A stretch of DNA of 64,000 nucleotides from Ceratothoa steindachneri (GCA_963969495.1 OZ018317.1:218216651-218280650), one strand, 5' to 3'; counted from the stretch's first letter, positions 10,432-22,537 are shown. The notes: generated from the sequence alone by a model not told the origin. Translations and numbers: made by a program.

Positions 10432-11628
10432 TTACATTGATATTATGCATCTCAAACTGTGAGGATTATGATAAGGTATAGTCCATCCCATTTCTCTATA
10501 GTTTTTACATACTCCAGGAGGCTTTACATTTTTTAAATAACAACGCATTCCTACTGATATTTTTCTGGGTTCAGCACTTCGTTCTTGGTTTCTATTTATC
10601 ATTTCTTGGTTTCTTTGTTCTATCACTTCTCTAACGATATCAAAGATTTTAAAAGGCTCTTTCCTCTAAGCTAATACTTATTTAATTCATTTCGGGGGCC
10701 TGACAAAGCATTTTCCCTATCTATTTCTGGGATATAAAAAAGAATCTTTTATCATAATGATAAAGGATAAAATGAGGTGTGTTTCCAATGTTATTGTATC
10801 AATTGTTTATAGCTAATGGGAGACATTCAACCCATTTTTGGTGGTTAGTATTGACAAGATGACGAAGGGGTTTCTAAATTTTGTTTTATTTTGCCGTTCT
10901 ACTAAGCCGTTTTATTGTGGGTGATATGCTACTATGTGTGTATTTTTTTATGTTACATAATTTACATAATGATTGAAGGAAGCTGGAAGTAAAACTGGGG
11001 GCATTATCAGAAACTAGTACTGATGGAGTGCTATGACTACTAATTACTCTAAGAGATCCTGTGTAACTGCTTCGGCCTTTTGATTGGGAATAGGTACTAT
11101 TTCATTATATTGGTTAAGGTGGTCAATAAAAACTATTATGTATTAATTACCTTTAGAAGATTGTGGAAAATGTCCTTATATATCCATGCCGATTCATTGC
11201 CATGGACGTTGGCAGACAGGATATTTATGATAGGGGATAGTGGATGGGAGTTTTCCTTTATGTTCTAAGCAGGAAAGGCATTCTGAAATATAGGTATACA
11301 TCTCCTGGTTCATGGTGGGAAAATGGTATCTCGCACAGAGAATTTTTAATATCTGCTCAAGGCCCATGTGTCTGTATAGTGGGAGATCATGGCAGTGTTT
11401 TATAGCTAATGTTCTTAAGTTTTAGGGAATTTCAATAAATTATCTACCACTCTTTTCAATGAAGTCTAAGAATCCATTTTGTACAGTGTACTGTCCGTGT
11501 TCCAATCTATGTTTCTTCTGAAATCTTTGTTTAATACTTTGTATGTATGGGTCCGATTGTTGAAATTTACATAAGTAGGTAGTCTGTGCCCAATACTGGA
11601 AGGGATTCCATCTTTTTAACAACCTCAT
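10432..11628 (-). pseudogene. Ty3/gypsy integrase remnant
   Basis: Includes a post-RH segment at 11628-11440 and the catalytic core further down. The core reads through short frames: a VFIDHL block near 11,130 and an SDNAPSFTS block near 11,000 corresponding to the second catalytic Asp region. The usual NG..ER block is eroded near 10,900. A basic C-terminal segment lies at 10626-10432. No frame is long enough to be functional. Confidence 0.65.
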
Positions 11629-12606
11629 TCACCTTTACTCGAGAGAGGGCATCCGGAACTATGTGGTGATTTCCAGAGCGGTGTTTTATCTTTGCGTTAA
11701 GGTCCTGAATGATCAATGCCCAACGACTAAGTCGTTCGTCCAATAATTTGCCCTTGAATAGGTATGTAAGGGGTTTATCATCTGTGAGGTCGGCCCAGAA
11801 AAATGCAAGAACTTCCCAGTCAATGGTTGAGTAATTTCGTAGTGTTTTTGTATGTGATTGGCTTGCAAAAGCAATTGGAAGTTCTTTTCCATTTGCTTCT
11901 TGGGAAAGTACAGCACCTAACATGTCGGATGAAACATTGACAACAAGAATAAAGGTTTTGTGTAATCAGGATATTGTAATATGGGTTCAATAGCTAGTTT
12001 GTTTCTTAGTGTTTCAAATGCATATTGGTGTTCAGTGGTCGATAAAAATGTAGCATTTTGGGGGATGGGGTAACTTGCAAGGGCCTCAAGTTTAGCAGGA
12101 TCTGGCTTAATCCCTTATGAAGAAATCAACTAGCCTAGATAAAATAAAGACTCCTGCAGGAAATAGCATTTTTCTAATTTTAATTTTAGATTTGCAGCCC
12201 GTAATTTACTAAACACATGGTTGAGGCGCTCAAAATGACTCTGAACATCTAGGTTGTAAACTATGATGTCATCAAGGTACACTAGAACTTCCACTCCAAG
12301 AAGTTCAGAGAGCACAATGTTAATTACTCGAGAGAAATTTGCAGGCCCGATTCAGGTCTGACCTCTATCTGCCAATATTCAGAGGCGAGGTCTAGAATAG
12401 TAAATAGTTTTGATTTCACAATATTCTGGATAGTTTCCTGAAGATTTGGGAGTGGGATACGATCAGATCCATTAATTTGATTTAGACGTCGTAAGTCTAG
12501 GCAAGGGCGTGTCTCCTCATTTTCCTTTGATATTAAAATCATAGGAGCTAACCATGGGCTGATCAAGGGTTGAATGATTCCACGCTCAAGCATCTCTATG
12601 GGGGTC
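11567..12606 (-). pseudogene. Ty3/gypsy reverse transcriptase and RNase H remnant
   Basis: RT begins abruptly at about 12,600 with a GIIQPLISPWLAP segment, then RPCLDLRRLN (12,500) and ILDLASEYWQI (12,390). After a break, YLDDIIVY (about 12,270) carries an intact YxDD. RNase H follows at 11923-11567, with LGAVLSQ, a STIDWEVLAF block containing the conserved Glu, and H.VPDALSRV at the end. At least three frame changes or gaps separate the blocks. The palm motif survives but the protein does not. Confidence 0.8.
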
Positions 12607-13045
12607 TAACCAAGTAAAACATTCGACTGAAAGTTTTAAACGGTTCACACAAAATCTCCGCTCGACTTTACCTCCTTTGCCGAGAATACACATTCAGTAT
12701 CGTGTGTTCGATCCGAGCTCTGACTGTGTTCTTAAAACTTCGAAAATCTGATGTTCTCAATAGTGGAAGATATGGATAGTAGTCGAATATAGATGATTAA
12801 AGATGGGTAGGGTTTAGCCTAGTTTGAGGAGCATCGTAGGCATTTGTTTTCTTTAACTACTGATTTTTCCTTTTTGTTTTATTATTGTTGACTTGTCTGT
12901 TTGTTTCTGTGTGTGTTCTTCTTTATGTTCTGTGTATTTGTCTCCTTGTTTTGTCCACGGTACAGGTCCCTTTGCAGAAGATACTCTCTTCGTCTGGTTT
13001 TGTTTATGCAAAGGGATGCAGAATTCTGCACTCGCTGGAGGCTAC
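12607..13045. other. Spacer, T-rich
   Basis: T-rich on + from 12,840 to 12,960, which may be the 3' UTR of the LINE copy that follows on -. A tRNA-B-box-like word (GTTCGATCC) occurs at about 12,706 without a matching A box. No gene seen. Confidence 0.4.
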
Positions 13046-13810
13046 TCAATGGTCGGAGACTTTTAGGCCTAAGATGGTGCCTTCGGCGGAGTAGCCATAT
13101 ATCCCCTCATCTATTAAAATGGACCACGTCAACTTGCGGCACAGAGAGAGGATCTTAAATTTGTCCCTATTTGTTCGGATTTTCCATCTTTTCTCGTATT
13201 TGTTGATGTTAGAGATCTCTGCTATGGTGGTGATCGCCTGATCCCTTGCTTTCCTCACCCTACAGGGGAGGATCTGCGTATTGCAGATACTTCGTGTCCC
13301 TGTGTATTGGAGTAGGGAGATCGATGGTGAAGACCAGGTAAAGCAGAGGGCTCAGGTAGCTCCCCTGAGGAACGCCCGCTTTGAGTTCGAATTCAGGTCC
13401 TTTGTTTTCTTCGATCATGATACGCGCACTTCTGTCCATGGCGAAGTCACAAAGGATTCTTCCAAGACTGAGTCTAGCTGGAGGCCTAGGATCTTGTATT
13501 GGAGTCCTTTCAGCCAAACCTTGTCTAAGGCCTTCTGCACGCCCCTCATCACGATGTCTACATAGTAACCCTTAGCTCGGCAATGTGCGATATTTTCTGT
13601 TAGGAGCGCCAGGGCCGTTTCAGTGCCCCCTTTTGGTCGCAACCCATGTTGTTGCGGTTATGCGCTCTTAACTCGCCAAGTTGAGATTGTAGCCTGTCGG
13701 CTATAATCTTCTCGAAGATCTTGCCGGGTATTTCGAGGAAAGAGATTGGGCGATAGTTAGCCCCTTGGTCTGGGGCTTATTCCCTTTCGGGAAGAAAACA
13801 TTCGAAAGGC
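13046..13810 (-). pseudogene. Jockey-like LINE copy 1, RT fragment
   Basis: RT palm of a Jockey-like LINE on -. In order: a PKGNKPQTKG-type block (13,800), a KIFEKII segment (13,720), GGTETALALL (13,630), GVPQGS (about 13,370) and a YAD-P motif (13,270) where the second catalytic Asp is replaced by Pro. The following segment (13258-13046) contains NINKYEKRWKI, the same as NINRYERKWKI in the larger copy at 15.8-16.1 kb, so the two belong to one family. Several frame changes are present. The copy is cut at both ends and cannot be functional. Confidence 0.75.
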
Positions 13811-15180
13811 CAACTAAAAGAAAAAGGAAACTTAGTCAAGAAGATTTGATAACAAGACAATAAGCTAAAAGAAGAAAAACAAGGCCCCGCCCCCCCATAA
13901 CTCAACAAGAAACTAGAAGCAAAGGAAATCGGAAGAAAAACGTTTGAAGTGCCAACTCAATGGAAAAACAGACAAGAAAAAGCAAGCCCCCCTCTCCCTC
14001 CATACTTTCTCGCATTGGTTCTGCGAGTTCCCTCGAATTCTCATCAAACTCTCAAACTTTCTTGGCCCCTCTCTCTCGCCTATATTCATTTAACCTTCGG
14101 TCTTTCAAACTCCTAACTTTCTATCGATTTCGGGACTATTAAACATCTCTCAAACTCTCAAAACTACATTTAAACTAAACTCTAACTAACGAGTGCATGT
14201 GGATCTAAACATCATTTCAAATAATCTCTCTGGAGAGTCAAATTTATATTTCCAAGCCCCATCAACTTGCTTAGACGTGCTGGAACCACGTTATAGAATG
14301 TATTTGACTCAAAAGTACCTCATATATGAGCATGTTGTGGTCTTATGAAATTGTATAATCCTTGAATCAGATTCATCATTTTTGTAACGCTTAAGCCGTT
14401 AATTATGTCAGTCCAAGTGACCGGCATAGTTAAGACGAAATTAATGAATGGCAGACTTGCGCGTCAGGTACTCACGCAGGACGATAGACGGAAGCAATGA
14501 GATTTTTAAGCCATATTTAATTATTAATTCTCCGAATAAAAAATGTTGTATTATCTCTTTCTTAAGTGTGAATAAAAATTTACCGTTAGACTCTTCGTTA
14601 GGTTGTTATTTTTGGTCGGCGGCGGCGGCGAAGGCGTTTTTGCGACCTTCCGAAACCGTTACTTCTACCGGGTACCGGGAGGTAAATAGCCAATGTACTT
14701 CGTCCAAGAATTCCGAACATCAAAAAATGAAATCAGATTAAATGAATAAAGTGCAAAAATGTGTATTAGATAAATATAGGGAAAATATCAGTTAAATATT
14801 GCCCGGGTGTAGAGGACATCTCTTGAGTTTTCATTTCTTTTCTTTATTCTCTTTTGTTTTCTTTTCTGTACCACCTGTTTTCTACTGGTGGTGGAGTTGG
14901 ACTCTTTGCGACCATTGTTGCATTTCTTTCTTTCATTCTCTTCTTGTTTATTATTATTTAATTTTTTTCATTTATTTTATTTTTTATTTTTTATTTATTC
15001 TTTTTTTTTAATATAAATAACCTTTTTCTATTTCAACCATAATGGCATTCAAGCCTTTTAATTAAAGTATATGCTATCTCTTTAGGTTTCTATTTTGTGT
15101 TTCATTTGATTTATAGTTATTTATCGCACCGGTTTGTGCGCATTTTGCATGCTTTGTTCTTCTATGAGTTGTTTTTCATT
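13811..15180. other. Non-coding spacer
   Basis: Two A-rich and C-rich blocks at 13,805-14,010 look like an imperfect duplication (GCCAACT ... CCCCC patterns). A (CGG)n stretch lies at 14,616-14,630 inside a 97-codon frame (14448-14741) that resembles nothing I know. From 14,815 the sequence is T-rich and may be LINE 3' UTR. Confidence 0.4.
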
Positions 15181-15329
15181 TTGGGCAGATTGCCTCTTTT
15201 TGTTCTTATTTGATTGTTCTTCGTTGTGGACACTTCGCCTCTTTTTAATATTATTATTCATTTCTCATTTTAGGTGTCTAGTTGAATTTGTTAGCATTTA
15301 ATTGAAGTTGGGCATTTCGCCTCCTTTGG
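15181..15329 (-). repeat. Threefold repeat in the Jockey-like 3' UTR
   Basis: Three copies of a GGGCA/GGACA-TT-GCCTC-TTTT phrase at 15,181, 15,225 and 15,307 on +, separated by T-rich sequence, just downstream of the ORF2 end in element orientation. Confidence 0.5.
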
Positions 15330-15374
15330 TCTTGTCTTGTATTTGATATTGTTGTTGTTATTTTTTAGTCGTCA

Positions 15375-18115
15375 TCAGGTGAATATTCCATTTGAGTTCT
15401 CCGGGGAGAATGTCCTTCCACTTGAGAAGAGGGCTCTCCTGGTGGCGCGTCCAATTTCAGTTCTCAGAATGTAAATGTCGGTGTCCATGTTTGGGAGTAT
15501 TTCTTCTTCGATTTTGTCGCAGGTCTTTCTCCCTAGCATCTGGAGTTCCATATCAATGTCTTCAGTCCTGCTCTTGCGTGCAGTTCTGTCTGCCGAATAT
15601 GGTCCATCTTGCGTGCTCCAGCTATCAGCAGGGCTGCTTTGTTCTGCGCTCTCGACATTTGCCTGAGAGAGGTAGAACTCGCGGCCTGCAAGACCGCTGC
15701 CGGGTACACCAATGTTGAGCGTACCAGAGCAGTGTACAGCTTCTTGATGTTTTTGCCCTGAGGCTTTAGAACCTGTATAGTTTCCCAAGTTGCCTCTTGG
15801 CTAGGGAGATTCTGTTTTTAACGCGCTCCTGATTGAGGTTATGCGCAGACCTAGGACTTTACTCTCGTTGGTGTACGGGTAAACTTCATCATTTACTATG
15901 ACGTCGTCAATTTGTCGGCTGTTTACTGGAAGGATCCGGAACTTTCGACGGTTGGTTTTGATTTTCCACTTTCTTTCGTATCGATTGATGTTTTCGATTT
16001 CGGTAGATGTCTTCCTTGCTCGAACTCCATTGTTCTTATAAGTACTGGGGATGATTTGAGTCATGTCATCTGCAAACTGCAGATACATCATATCCCCAAC
16101 TGGAGTAGGTAGGTCCAATGTGTACACTAGGTACAGCAGTGGACTCAGACAGCTATCTTGAGAACACTCGCCTCAAGTTCGAATCGAGTCCTTTGTAGCC
16201 CTCGATTGAGATTTGGGCTTTTCTCTACATGATATAATCACAGAGGACCCTTTTCAAGATCGGGTTTGGCTAGAGCGTGAGATATTGTATTGTAAATCTC
16301 TCAGCCAAACCTTAGATAAGGTCTTTTGAACATCTGGCATCGCCACGTCTACGTATCTTTCTTCAGGTTTACAGCGGGTGAATTTTTCGGTGAGAAGGGC
16401 GAGGGATGTATCAGTACCCCTCTCTTGCGTAACCCGTGTTGCTGAGGGTTGTAGGCTCCCAGTTCTGTCAGCTAATTTTCTAGCTCGTTCGCTAGAAGCT
16501 TCTCGTAAACTTTGCCTATGAACTCAAAGAGAGATATTGGCCTGTAATCCACCAGTTGATCGGGGGGCTTTTTTCCTTTGGGTATAAGTAGTTTTGGAAC
16601 ATTTTTAGACCACCGAGGAAGTAGCATGTTTTCAGGAAAGCGTTGCACATGTTCATAATTCCCTGAATGATCTACCGGGGAGCATGCACCAAGTTGCTTT
16701 TAGCGATGCCCGTCCAGCCTGGAGCCCTTTTTTCAAAGGTCTTTACGGTTGCCGTGACATCTTCGATTGTTATTGGTCGGTCATGGCCTGCCATCTCCCT
16801 CCCTTCCTCGACATAGGCCTGTGGATGCTTTCAATGTATTATTTGATTAAGATCTTTAATCAGCTGGCCTTCGAACTCCTGGTCGAATTTCACATCTTCC
16901 TCAGTTGTTATTGAAAAGATATCCTTCCAGAACGTGCGGAATCTCTCTTCCAGAACCACCGAATCCTCCAAGTATTCACTGCCCTCCTTAATGCGGGTCT
17001 TTTCTCTACTTACTAAGCCTTTTAGTTTCTCTACTAATTACAAATTTTTTTCGGGCTCACCTCGATGTTCTAGCCTGGCTATTAGGCTGTCCCATATCTC
17101 AGCCTGTTGTTAGTTTATAGCTTGCCTAAGTTCTTCACTCAGGTTTCGTAGAAGCAAGCTTCGTTCTCGATTCGTACCTGCTCTTCCGATTGCCTCATAC
17201 ACCTCCCTGTGCCCTAGCGATCTCTTTCATCTCCTCAGTACATCTGAGTTGTAGAGGAGTTTTGTACCCTTTCATAGGTACACGCTCGCGGTCAGCCTCG
17301 GTGATGGAGTCCGTTATCTTCTCAAACTCTCCGTCGATCTCATCTAGTATTGCTCCGCTTAGGAGGGCTATTTCGAATCTGCCAAGGATTTCTCTGTAGC
17401 TTTCCCAGTTGGCCGAAACATAGCTTTTGCGGAAAGGTACCGGAAGCTGAAGCGGTGCGAGTGAGATAGTAGTCAAGATCACTATATGGTTGCTAGGTAC
17501 TGTTGGACTTGGTTCGCTATGGTAGTTGAAGCGGAAGCCGTCACTTGTCATGATTATGTCGGGCTTTGTTGCTGCCCGAGAAGTGATATAGGTCAGAAAA
17601 TCCGGTTCTATCCTTTGTATGTTCTTTCGACGCATAATTATTACCAAGTTGTGGCCTCTGTTGTTCGTGTTTCCATAGCCGGCAGTACGGCATCTGGCGT
17701 TGAGGTTACCCCCAAATAATACTATTCTGCCGTGGCCGAACAAGGTGTAGAAGTTAATGAGGGGCAGGTACGCTCGTCGAGGTGTTTAGTAAGCTGCCGC
17801 TATCACGAGTTTGCCAACTATTGTGCGTAACTATACTGCCACAGAATACTCGTCCAGTTCTTGAAGGTGTCTGAACGAGATATTGTTTTTGACGGCAATG
17901 GCAGCACCGTCAAACCGCTCTTGTGAATGGTTCTTAGTGACGACACTGTAGCCCGGTATCTTCACTTGACTGGAAGTTGTGTCGATACAGTGCTCCGTGA
18001 TTAGAATGATGTCTGGGTCAAGCACGCGGAATATGCTGCCATATGCGGTAGTTTTTCTCTCCCATCCATCCTCGTGGAGTGTCACAATCCTTAACCTGTT
18101 GTACATGCTTTCCAT
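15375..18115 (-). pseudogene. Jockey-like LINE copy 2, ORF2 (endonuclease-RT)
   Basis: Starts with an ATG at 18115. The endonuclease spans about 18,115-17,450: DPDIILITEH (18,025), FDGAAIAVKN (17,910), GGNLNAR (17,715, where GD.N is expected, so the catalytic Asp is lost) and a TKPDII block (17,560). A long linker follows (17195-17743 is open). RT is visible at an APGWTG block (16,720) and at 16127-15801, which has an intact FADD. The C-terminal 137-codon frame ends at 15375. There are stops and frameshifts around 17,830, 17,190 and between 16,900 and 16,130. It is the most complete member of this family in the window. Confidence 0.8.
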
Positions 18116-18399
18116 CCTGTTTACTGGCTCTTAGAGTTTTTTAGACGTGGACCGCCTTTTTCCATTCCTCTTCTTTTTAAACTATGCCTGGGCGAGCTGT
18201 ACTAATGTTTCCCTGTGGAGTTAACATTTTGTTTTTAGATGGCCTCCTCGACAGCTTCCTCGTCACATTGTGCGTCGAAGTCCCATTTGTAGTATTTTTC
18301 TTGATGCCGACAAGAATTTTGTTTGTAACCAGGTCTTTAGGGGAGAGGATCGGCTCGCTTGCATAGATTTAGAGATTCACCTCATCAGCATCGAGCTTT

Positions 18400-19541
18400 T
18401 TTTGGCCTCCTGCTTTCCCTTCTTGCAGGATACTTTCTTGGGCGCGATCTTTGAGTACGAGGAGTCAAAGGTATCTGAGGAGCCTGAGGATGCAGTGTCT
18501 TCTTTATTCGATTTTGGTGCCTCCTTTTTTTAGTTATGCTGACTGCTTTGGCAGCAGCCTCCCTCTCCTTTCTGACCTCCATCGTCAGGTCGGGTCGTCT
18601 GCCTTCCTCTTTTGGTTTTGGTTAATTTTTTTTTGGGGGGGGCGGTTTGTATTTGTTCCTTATTGTGCTTTGGTACCATTTGTAATTGGAGCACATCGCT
18701 TGATGGAGGATCATCAGGTAACCACATCTCGCTCATGCCTTCCATGGCAAGCATTTGGTTCAATTTCTTGGCGAATGTCCCAGGTTGAGTCAAGTTTCTG
18801 ACGTGCGCGTATAGGATGCAGGTCAGAATTTTTAGCAAGTTTTCGTTTTACAATTTAAGATAGGTCTTTTTAGGTTCCGCTATTTTTTCTTCTGTTGTGC
18901 CTTCTTCTTTATGAGTTCCTTCTTCAGGGATGCTGGCTATGGCCATGGAACGATGACATTGCCCGCAGTTCGCACATCTCCCACGTGGAATTTTACATTC
19001 CTTCCACTGGTCGCTTGGCTCACTGCATTTAGAACAGATTTCCTTAAAAACATGCGTATACTTCGAGTTTTTTCTCTTGCTCCAGATTTTAATGATTTCC
19101 GTCACTTCGGCCCATTTTTGATTTTTTATTACTTCATCCTTGAGCTCTTCCTCGGAGTGTTGCCCAATCCATGGGTCTAGCTTCCGACAGACAATGCTAC
19201 TGTGCGTTAGAATCTGCGGGGGAATTGATGGTTGCAGGCCAATCTCACGGAGTGTTTCTACAGCCTCTTATTTGGTAATGACCTCCACGTCCTTTACTTT
19301 TTCGCAAATTGTGACATAGCCCGTGGGGACCTCAAGCAGCCTGAGCATGGCGATTTTCAGGCAATCGTAGACACTCTCAAATACCTTGTCTATGCTCGGC
19401 CTGCTGCTCTCGTTGTTTTCCCTTTTCTAGTTGATTTTCCTGCTGAAGGGTTTTTAATGATAAGCTCTCTTCTCTTGGGACCTGATCGTCTTTGGCAGAC
19501 TTTTTGTTGGCTAGCGCGGAATCAACCATCGCTAACCAGGG
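18400..19541 (-). pseudogene. Jockey-like LINE copy 2, ORF1 (gag-like), main part
   Basis: Gag-like nucleic-acid-binding protein. A KLDPWIGQHSEEEL block (about 19,175) leads into zinc knuckles at 19105-18848, with CSKC...H-less C, then CANCGQCH. A conserved segment at 18838-18700 (AHVRNLTQPGTFAKKLNQML) has a clear relative at 53.9 kb. Lysine-rich frames continue to about 18,400. The upstream part of this ORF is on the far side of the LTR element: the frame runs from 27,497 across the TSD to 19,919 without a shift, which shows the insertion split a coding region. Other stops and frameshifts were probably present before or accumulated after. Confidence 0.7.
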
Positions 19542-20229
19542 TGTAGAGAAATGGCTACATTAAGCATCCTGGAGGAGTATAGGTACATTAAAGCTGCCCC
19601 CTCATGAGGAGAAGCGTGGGAAAGGTAGCCGGCCAATAACCATAACTGCTTACCCTGTTTGATTTCCCCACCGCTTTGGGCAGTTGGAGCTAACATCTGT
19701 TTTAAGGCGACTACATAAGGTCCTTAAACGACGCTCTAACGATCCAATTACCTACGAGACCCATAAACCCGTGGTTATGAAAAAAAAGCGGTGCCAGTCA
19801 AAAGGCACGCCAAGTAGCTGTGCGGTCGCGAGCCTCTAATTAGAGAGCCGACTTGGGACCTGATCTTCTTTGGCAGACTTTTTGTTGGCTAGCGCGGAAT
19901 CAACCATCGCTAACCAGGGTGTAGAGAAATGGCTACATTAAGCATCTGGAGGAGTATAGGTACATTAAAGCTGCCCCCCTCATGAGGAGAGCGTGGGAAA
20001 GGTAGCCGGCCAATAACCATAACTGATTACCCTGTTTGATTTCCCCGCCGCTTTGGGCAGTTGGAGCTAACATCTGTTTTAAGGCGACCATATAAGGTCC
20101 TTAAATGACGCTCTAACGATCCAATTACCTACGAGACCCATAAACCCGTGGTTATGGAAAAAAAAGCGGTGCTAGTAAAAAGGCACGCCAAGTAGCGGTG
20201 CGGTCGCGAGCCAACTTGGGCACCCCAGT
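19474..20229. repeat. 378-bp tandem duplication spanning LINE flank and LTR start
   Basis: The segment beginning CTTGGGACCTGATC at 19,474 is repeated from 19,852. Each unit holds 68 bp of Jockey-like flank, the CAGGG target site and about 310 bp of LTR from TGTAGAG. The junction sits at CTTGGG, present both in the flank and in the LTR, so it looks like a microhomology-mediated duplication after insertion. Unit 1 agrees with the 3' LTR at several sites where unit 2 has private changes, including a 15-bp deletion at about 20,212. Confidence 0.88.
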
Positions 20230-21274
20230 GCCACCCTCGGCAATTCTCGCTCTCCCCCGATGCAAACTCACCCTTCGCGTCCCCCCCTCCCATCCCTTTA
20301 GATGGGCGGTATTCCGCCTATAAATAAGCCCCGCAAAGAAAGAAAGAGGATTAGAAGTCGATACGCAGGAAGAAGGATTAGTTCGTGAAGATCGATCCTT
20401 CAGCCATACAAGACTATTTTCGTGAGAAACGATAGGATCAGATTGAGAAAATCGATCCTTCCTTTCCGGGCTGTATTAACCTAAATAGTCAAGCTTTATA
20501 TCGGTGCCATACCGAAGAATCCTTTACAGACTGTGAAGAAGTCTGACTGAAGAAAAGCAAAGCCGCTCACACTCGAGTGACTCTCACATCTCAAGCTCCG
20601 TAAGAGTGAGAGGAGAAGAACCCAGCCCTAACGAGCTCCCGTTCTTTAATTACGCTGAAGAATCAGCTCCCTCTTTGACGAAATTTCAACCATCGGCCAC
20701 AACACTTCAAAGCGAGAGATAAGTCCTCCAGCGACATCCGGCAATCCATAATACCTCCTGTCATGTAGGTTAGAAAGAACATTTATATTCATATTGCGAT
20801 AGTAGAAGTTTAGTACGTCTCACGTTTTAAAGGGGAGTAGAAACCATTGTTCGTGAACCTAGATCATATTTGCTTGTAGACGAGAGTACGTTAATTTAAT
20901 GTTTAACGCTAATCAAATAGAGTCGCGATAAAAATACTAATCGGCAATTGGAATGTTTACGGGTAGCCTATTTGTTTAGTTTGTCATCGTATCCGTGCGA
21001 AAGGTCTATATGCCAAAGATAGAAATGTGTTAACGGTTGGTTTGTTATAGTTAAGTGTTTCATTTAAAATACATGTTTATTTTGGAATATATCTGGTGTT
21101 TCCTCTTATCCTTATGTGTTTAAATAGCTCTTCCTTAAGAACAAAACTACTGAATTAGCACTCTTAGAACAAAGCCTACTTCATCAAAGAAGTAACTCAC
21201 GCACCACAAAGCATACCGCTACAAAAAGGGTGTCAAAGAGTATAGTGATCAAAACAGAGGGCCATTTTATGACA
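19920..21274 (+). repeat. 5' LTR
   Basis: 1,355 bp, TGTAGAG...ATGACA. It contains the promoter at 20,305-20,327 and matches the 3' LTR through its whole length apart from small indels near 20,030, 20,212 and 20,290. No canonical tRNA primer site (TGG...) follows at 21,275. Confidence 0.92.
20305..20327 (+). promoter_or_regulatory. LTR core promoter: GGCGG-TATT-CCGCC palindrome and TATA box
   Basis: A perfect 5-bp inverted repeat with a 4-base loop abuts TATAAATAA. The block is identical in the 3' LTR, and its TATA part and neighbourhood are conserved in the diverged LTR near 52.79 kb. Confidence 0.75.
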
Positions 21275-21497
21275 TATTATAAAAGTGATGTCAGGTCTGT
21301 AGGTTTTATATTAGAAAGAACCCAGCAGTGTATATTTAAGGAAGAGCTAACACGTAAAAGGAATACCAGGAATAATAGAATATTTGACGAGAGGAAAATT
21401 GGTAAAGTTAGAGGTGGAAACAATCTAAAGGAAATTGTTAGGCCAAGTGGTAAGTTTCGGTGGTGGAGTAGGTCAGGCTTGATTAAAAACAAGGTAG
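21275..21497 (+). other. LTR element 5' leader
   Basis: Sequence between the 5' LTR and gag. It is purine-rich, with a short frame but no motif. The expected primer-binding site is not recognisable, so priming may use an unusual tRNA region or the site has mutated. Confidence 0.5.
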
Positions 21498-22500
21498 ATG
21501 ACTGACATAAGCTCAATGGCATCGTTCGACCTTTATTGGAAGCAAGGTCAAAGCCTCGGACTGGAAGGAACCGATCTTAGCTCGTTTATTCAGGAGAAAG
21601 AGAGAAACGAAAGAGAAGAAAGAAGACAAAAGTCGAAAATGGAAGCTGATGAAAGAGAGAAAATAAGAGCCCACGAAAGAGCTCTTAGCAAAGACCAGGT
21701 AGAGGTGCAGTCAGTGTCATCCAAAACAGGAGTGTCACCAGCGGCCAGCATGAAACTCCCGGAGTACAGGGACGAAGAAAATTTATGCTCATATCTCTCC
21801 CATTTTGAGAAAATATTTGAAGTCAATAATTGGGACCTAGAAGAAGATGGGGTCGCCAGACTGTTACCGCTACTCAATCGTAGGATGAGAGAGATATTCG
21901 TATCTTTACCCTCAGAAGCGACTGTGGACTATTCAACTCTCAAAGTCGAACTTCTCTCAGCAACAAACCTTAACCCGGAAGAATATAGGATGAAGTTCAT
22001 TAGGCTCGTATAAGACCTGGACAAACATACAAACATTTTGGCTTTGAGCTTCGTCGAAACCTACAGTTTTGGATGGAGTCAGAAGGGTATAGAACGAAGT
22101 CGCTTCGGTCGTCGACTTCATGCTTAGAGATCAGTTACTAAGCACACTACCCCAGGAAATCCGTGCATTCGTTAAGGACCGAAAAGCTTCTACCTTCAAC
22201 GAGTGTCTGGACGAGGCTGACCTCCACGCGGTAAATCATCGTTTATATCCGAGGGAGTACAAGAAAAAGAAGGCTCCCTCTCCAAAGAAAAATGGGCCGC
22301 CACCCAGGCATTTGCAGAAGAAGCCCTTTAAGTTCTCAGTAGTAAAACAAAGGAACTTATAAGCCAAATTTTGGAGGAGAAAAAAATCAAAAAGAATTTA
22401 GGATTCCACAAGAATCATACCCCAATACCGGCACGTATCCCAGGAGGCCCGTCACTTGTTATACCTGCGGGATAATAGGTTACCTGAGTTTCCAGTGCCC
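21498..22500 (+). pseudogene. Gag of the Gmr1-type element, with zinc knuckle
   Basis: Structural protein that packages element RNA. The ATG at 21498 opens 171 codons; the first 80 residues are charged and E/K/R-rich (likely coiled coil), then comes a capsid-like region. A TAA at 2,2011-22,013 stops it, followed by a frameshift near 22,090. The next piece (22120-22362) has a SCAN-like LPQEIRAFV segment. After another frame change a knuckle at about 22,457-22,498 reads CYTC...C but has Leu where the metal-binding His belongs. So the gag is interrupted at least three times and its zinc knuckle has lost a ligand. Confidence 0.8.
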
Positions 22501-22537
22501 ACAGAACTCCCGACTGAGGGAGACCTCGAGACAACAG

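Larger units (their letters stand above)
9202..12606 (-). mobile_element. Decayed errantivirus-like Ty3/gypsy element (RT-RH-IN-env)
   Basis: Read from high to low coordinates the order is RT (about 12,600-12,130), RNase H (11,923-11,567), integrase (about 11,440-10,640), then an env-like frame (about 10,400-9,202). This is the order of env-bearing Ty3/gypsy elements. Gag, protease and both LTRs are missing: the copy is truncated at about 12,606 upstream and ends near the CR1. Stops and frameshifts are frequent, so this is an old copy. Confidence 0.75.

Noticed and set aside
21275..21295. Primer-binding site after the 5' LTR
   Set aside because: The sequence begins TATTATAAAAG and has no TGG start matching a tRNA 3' end.
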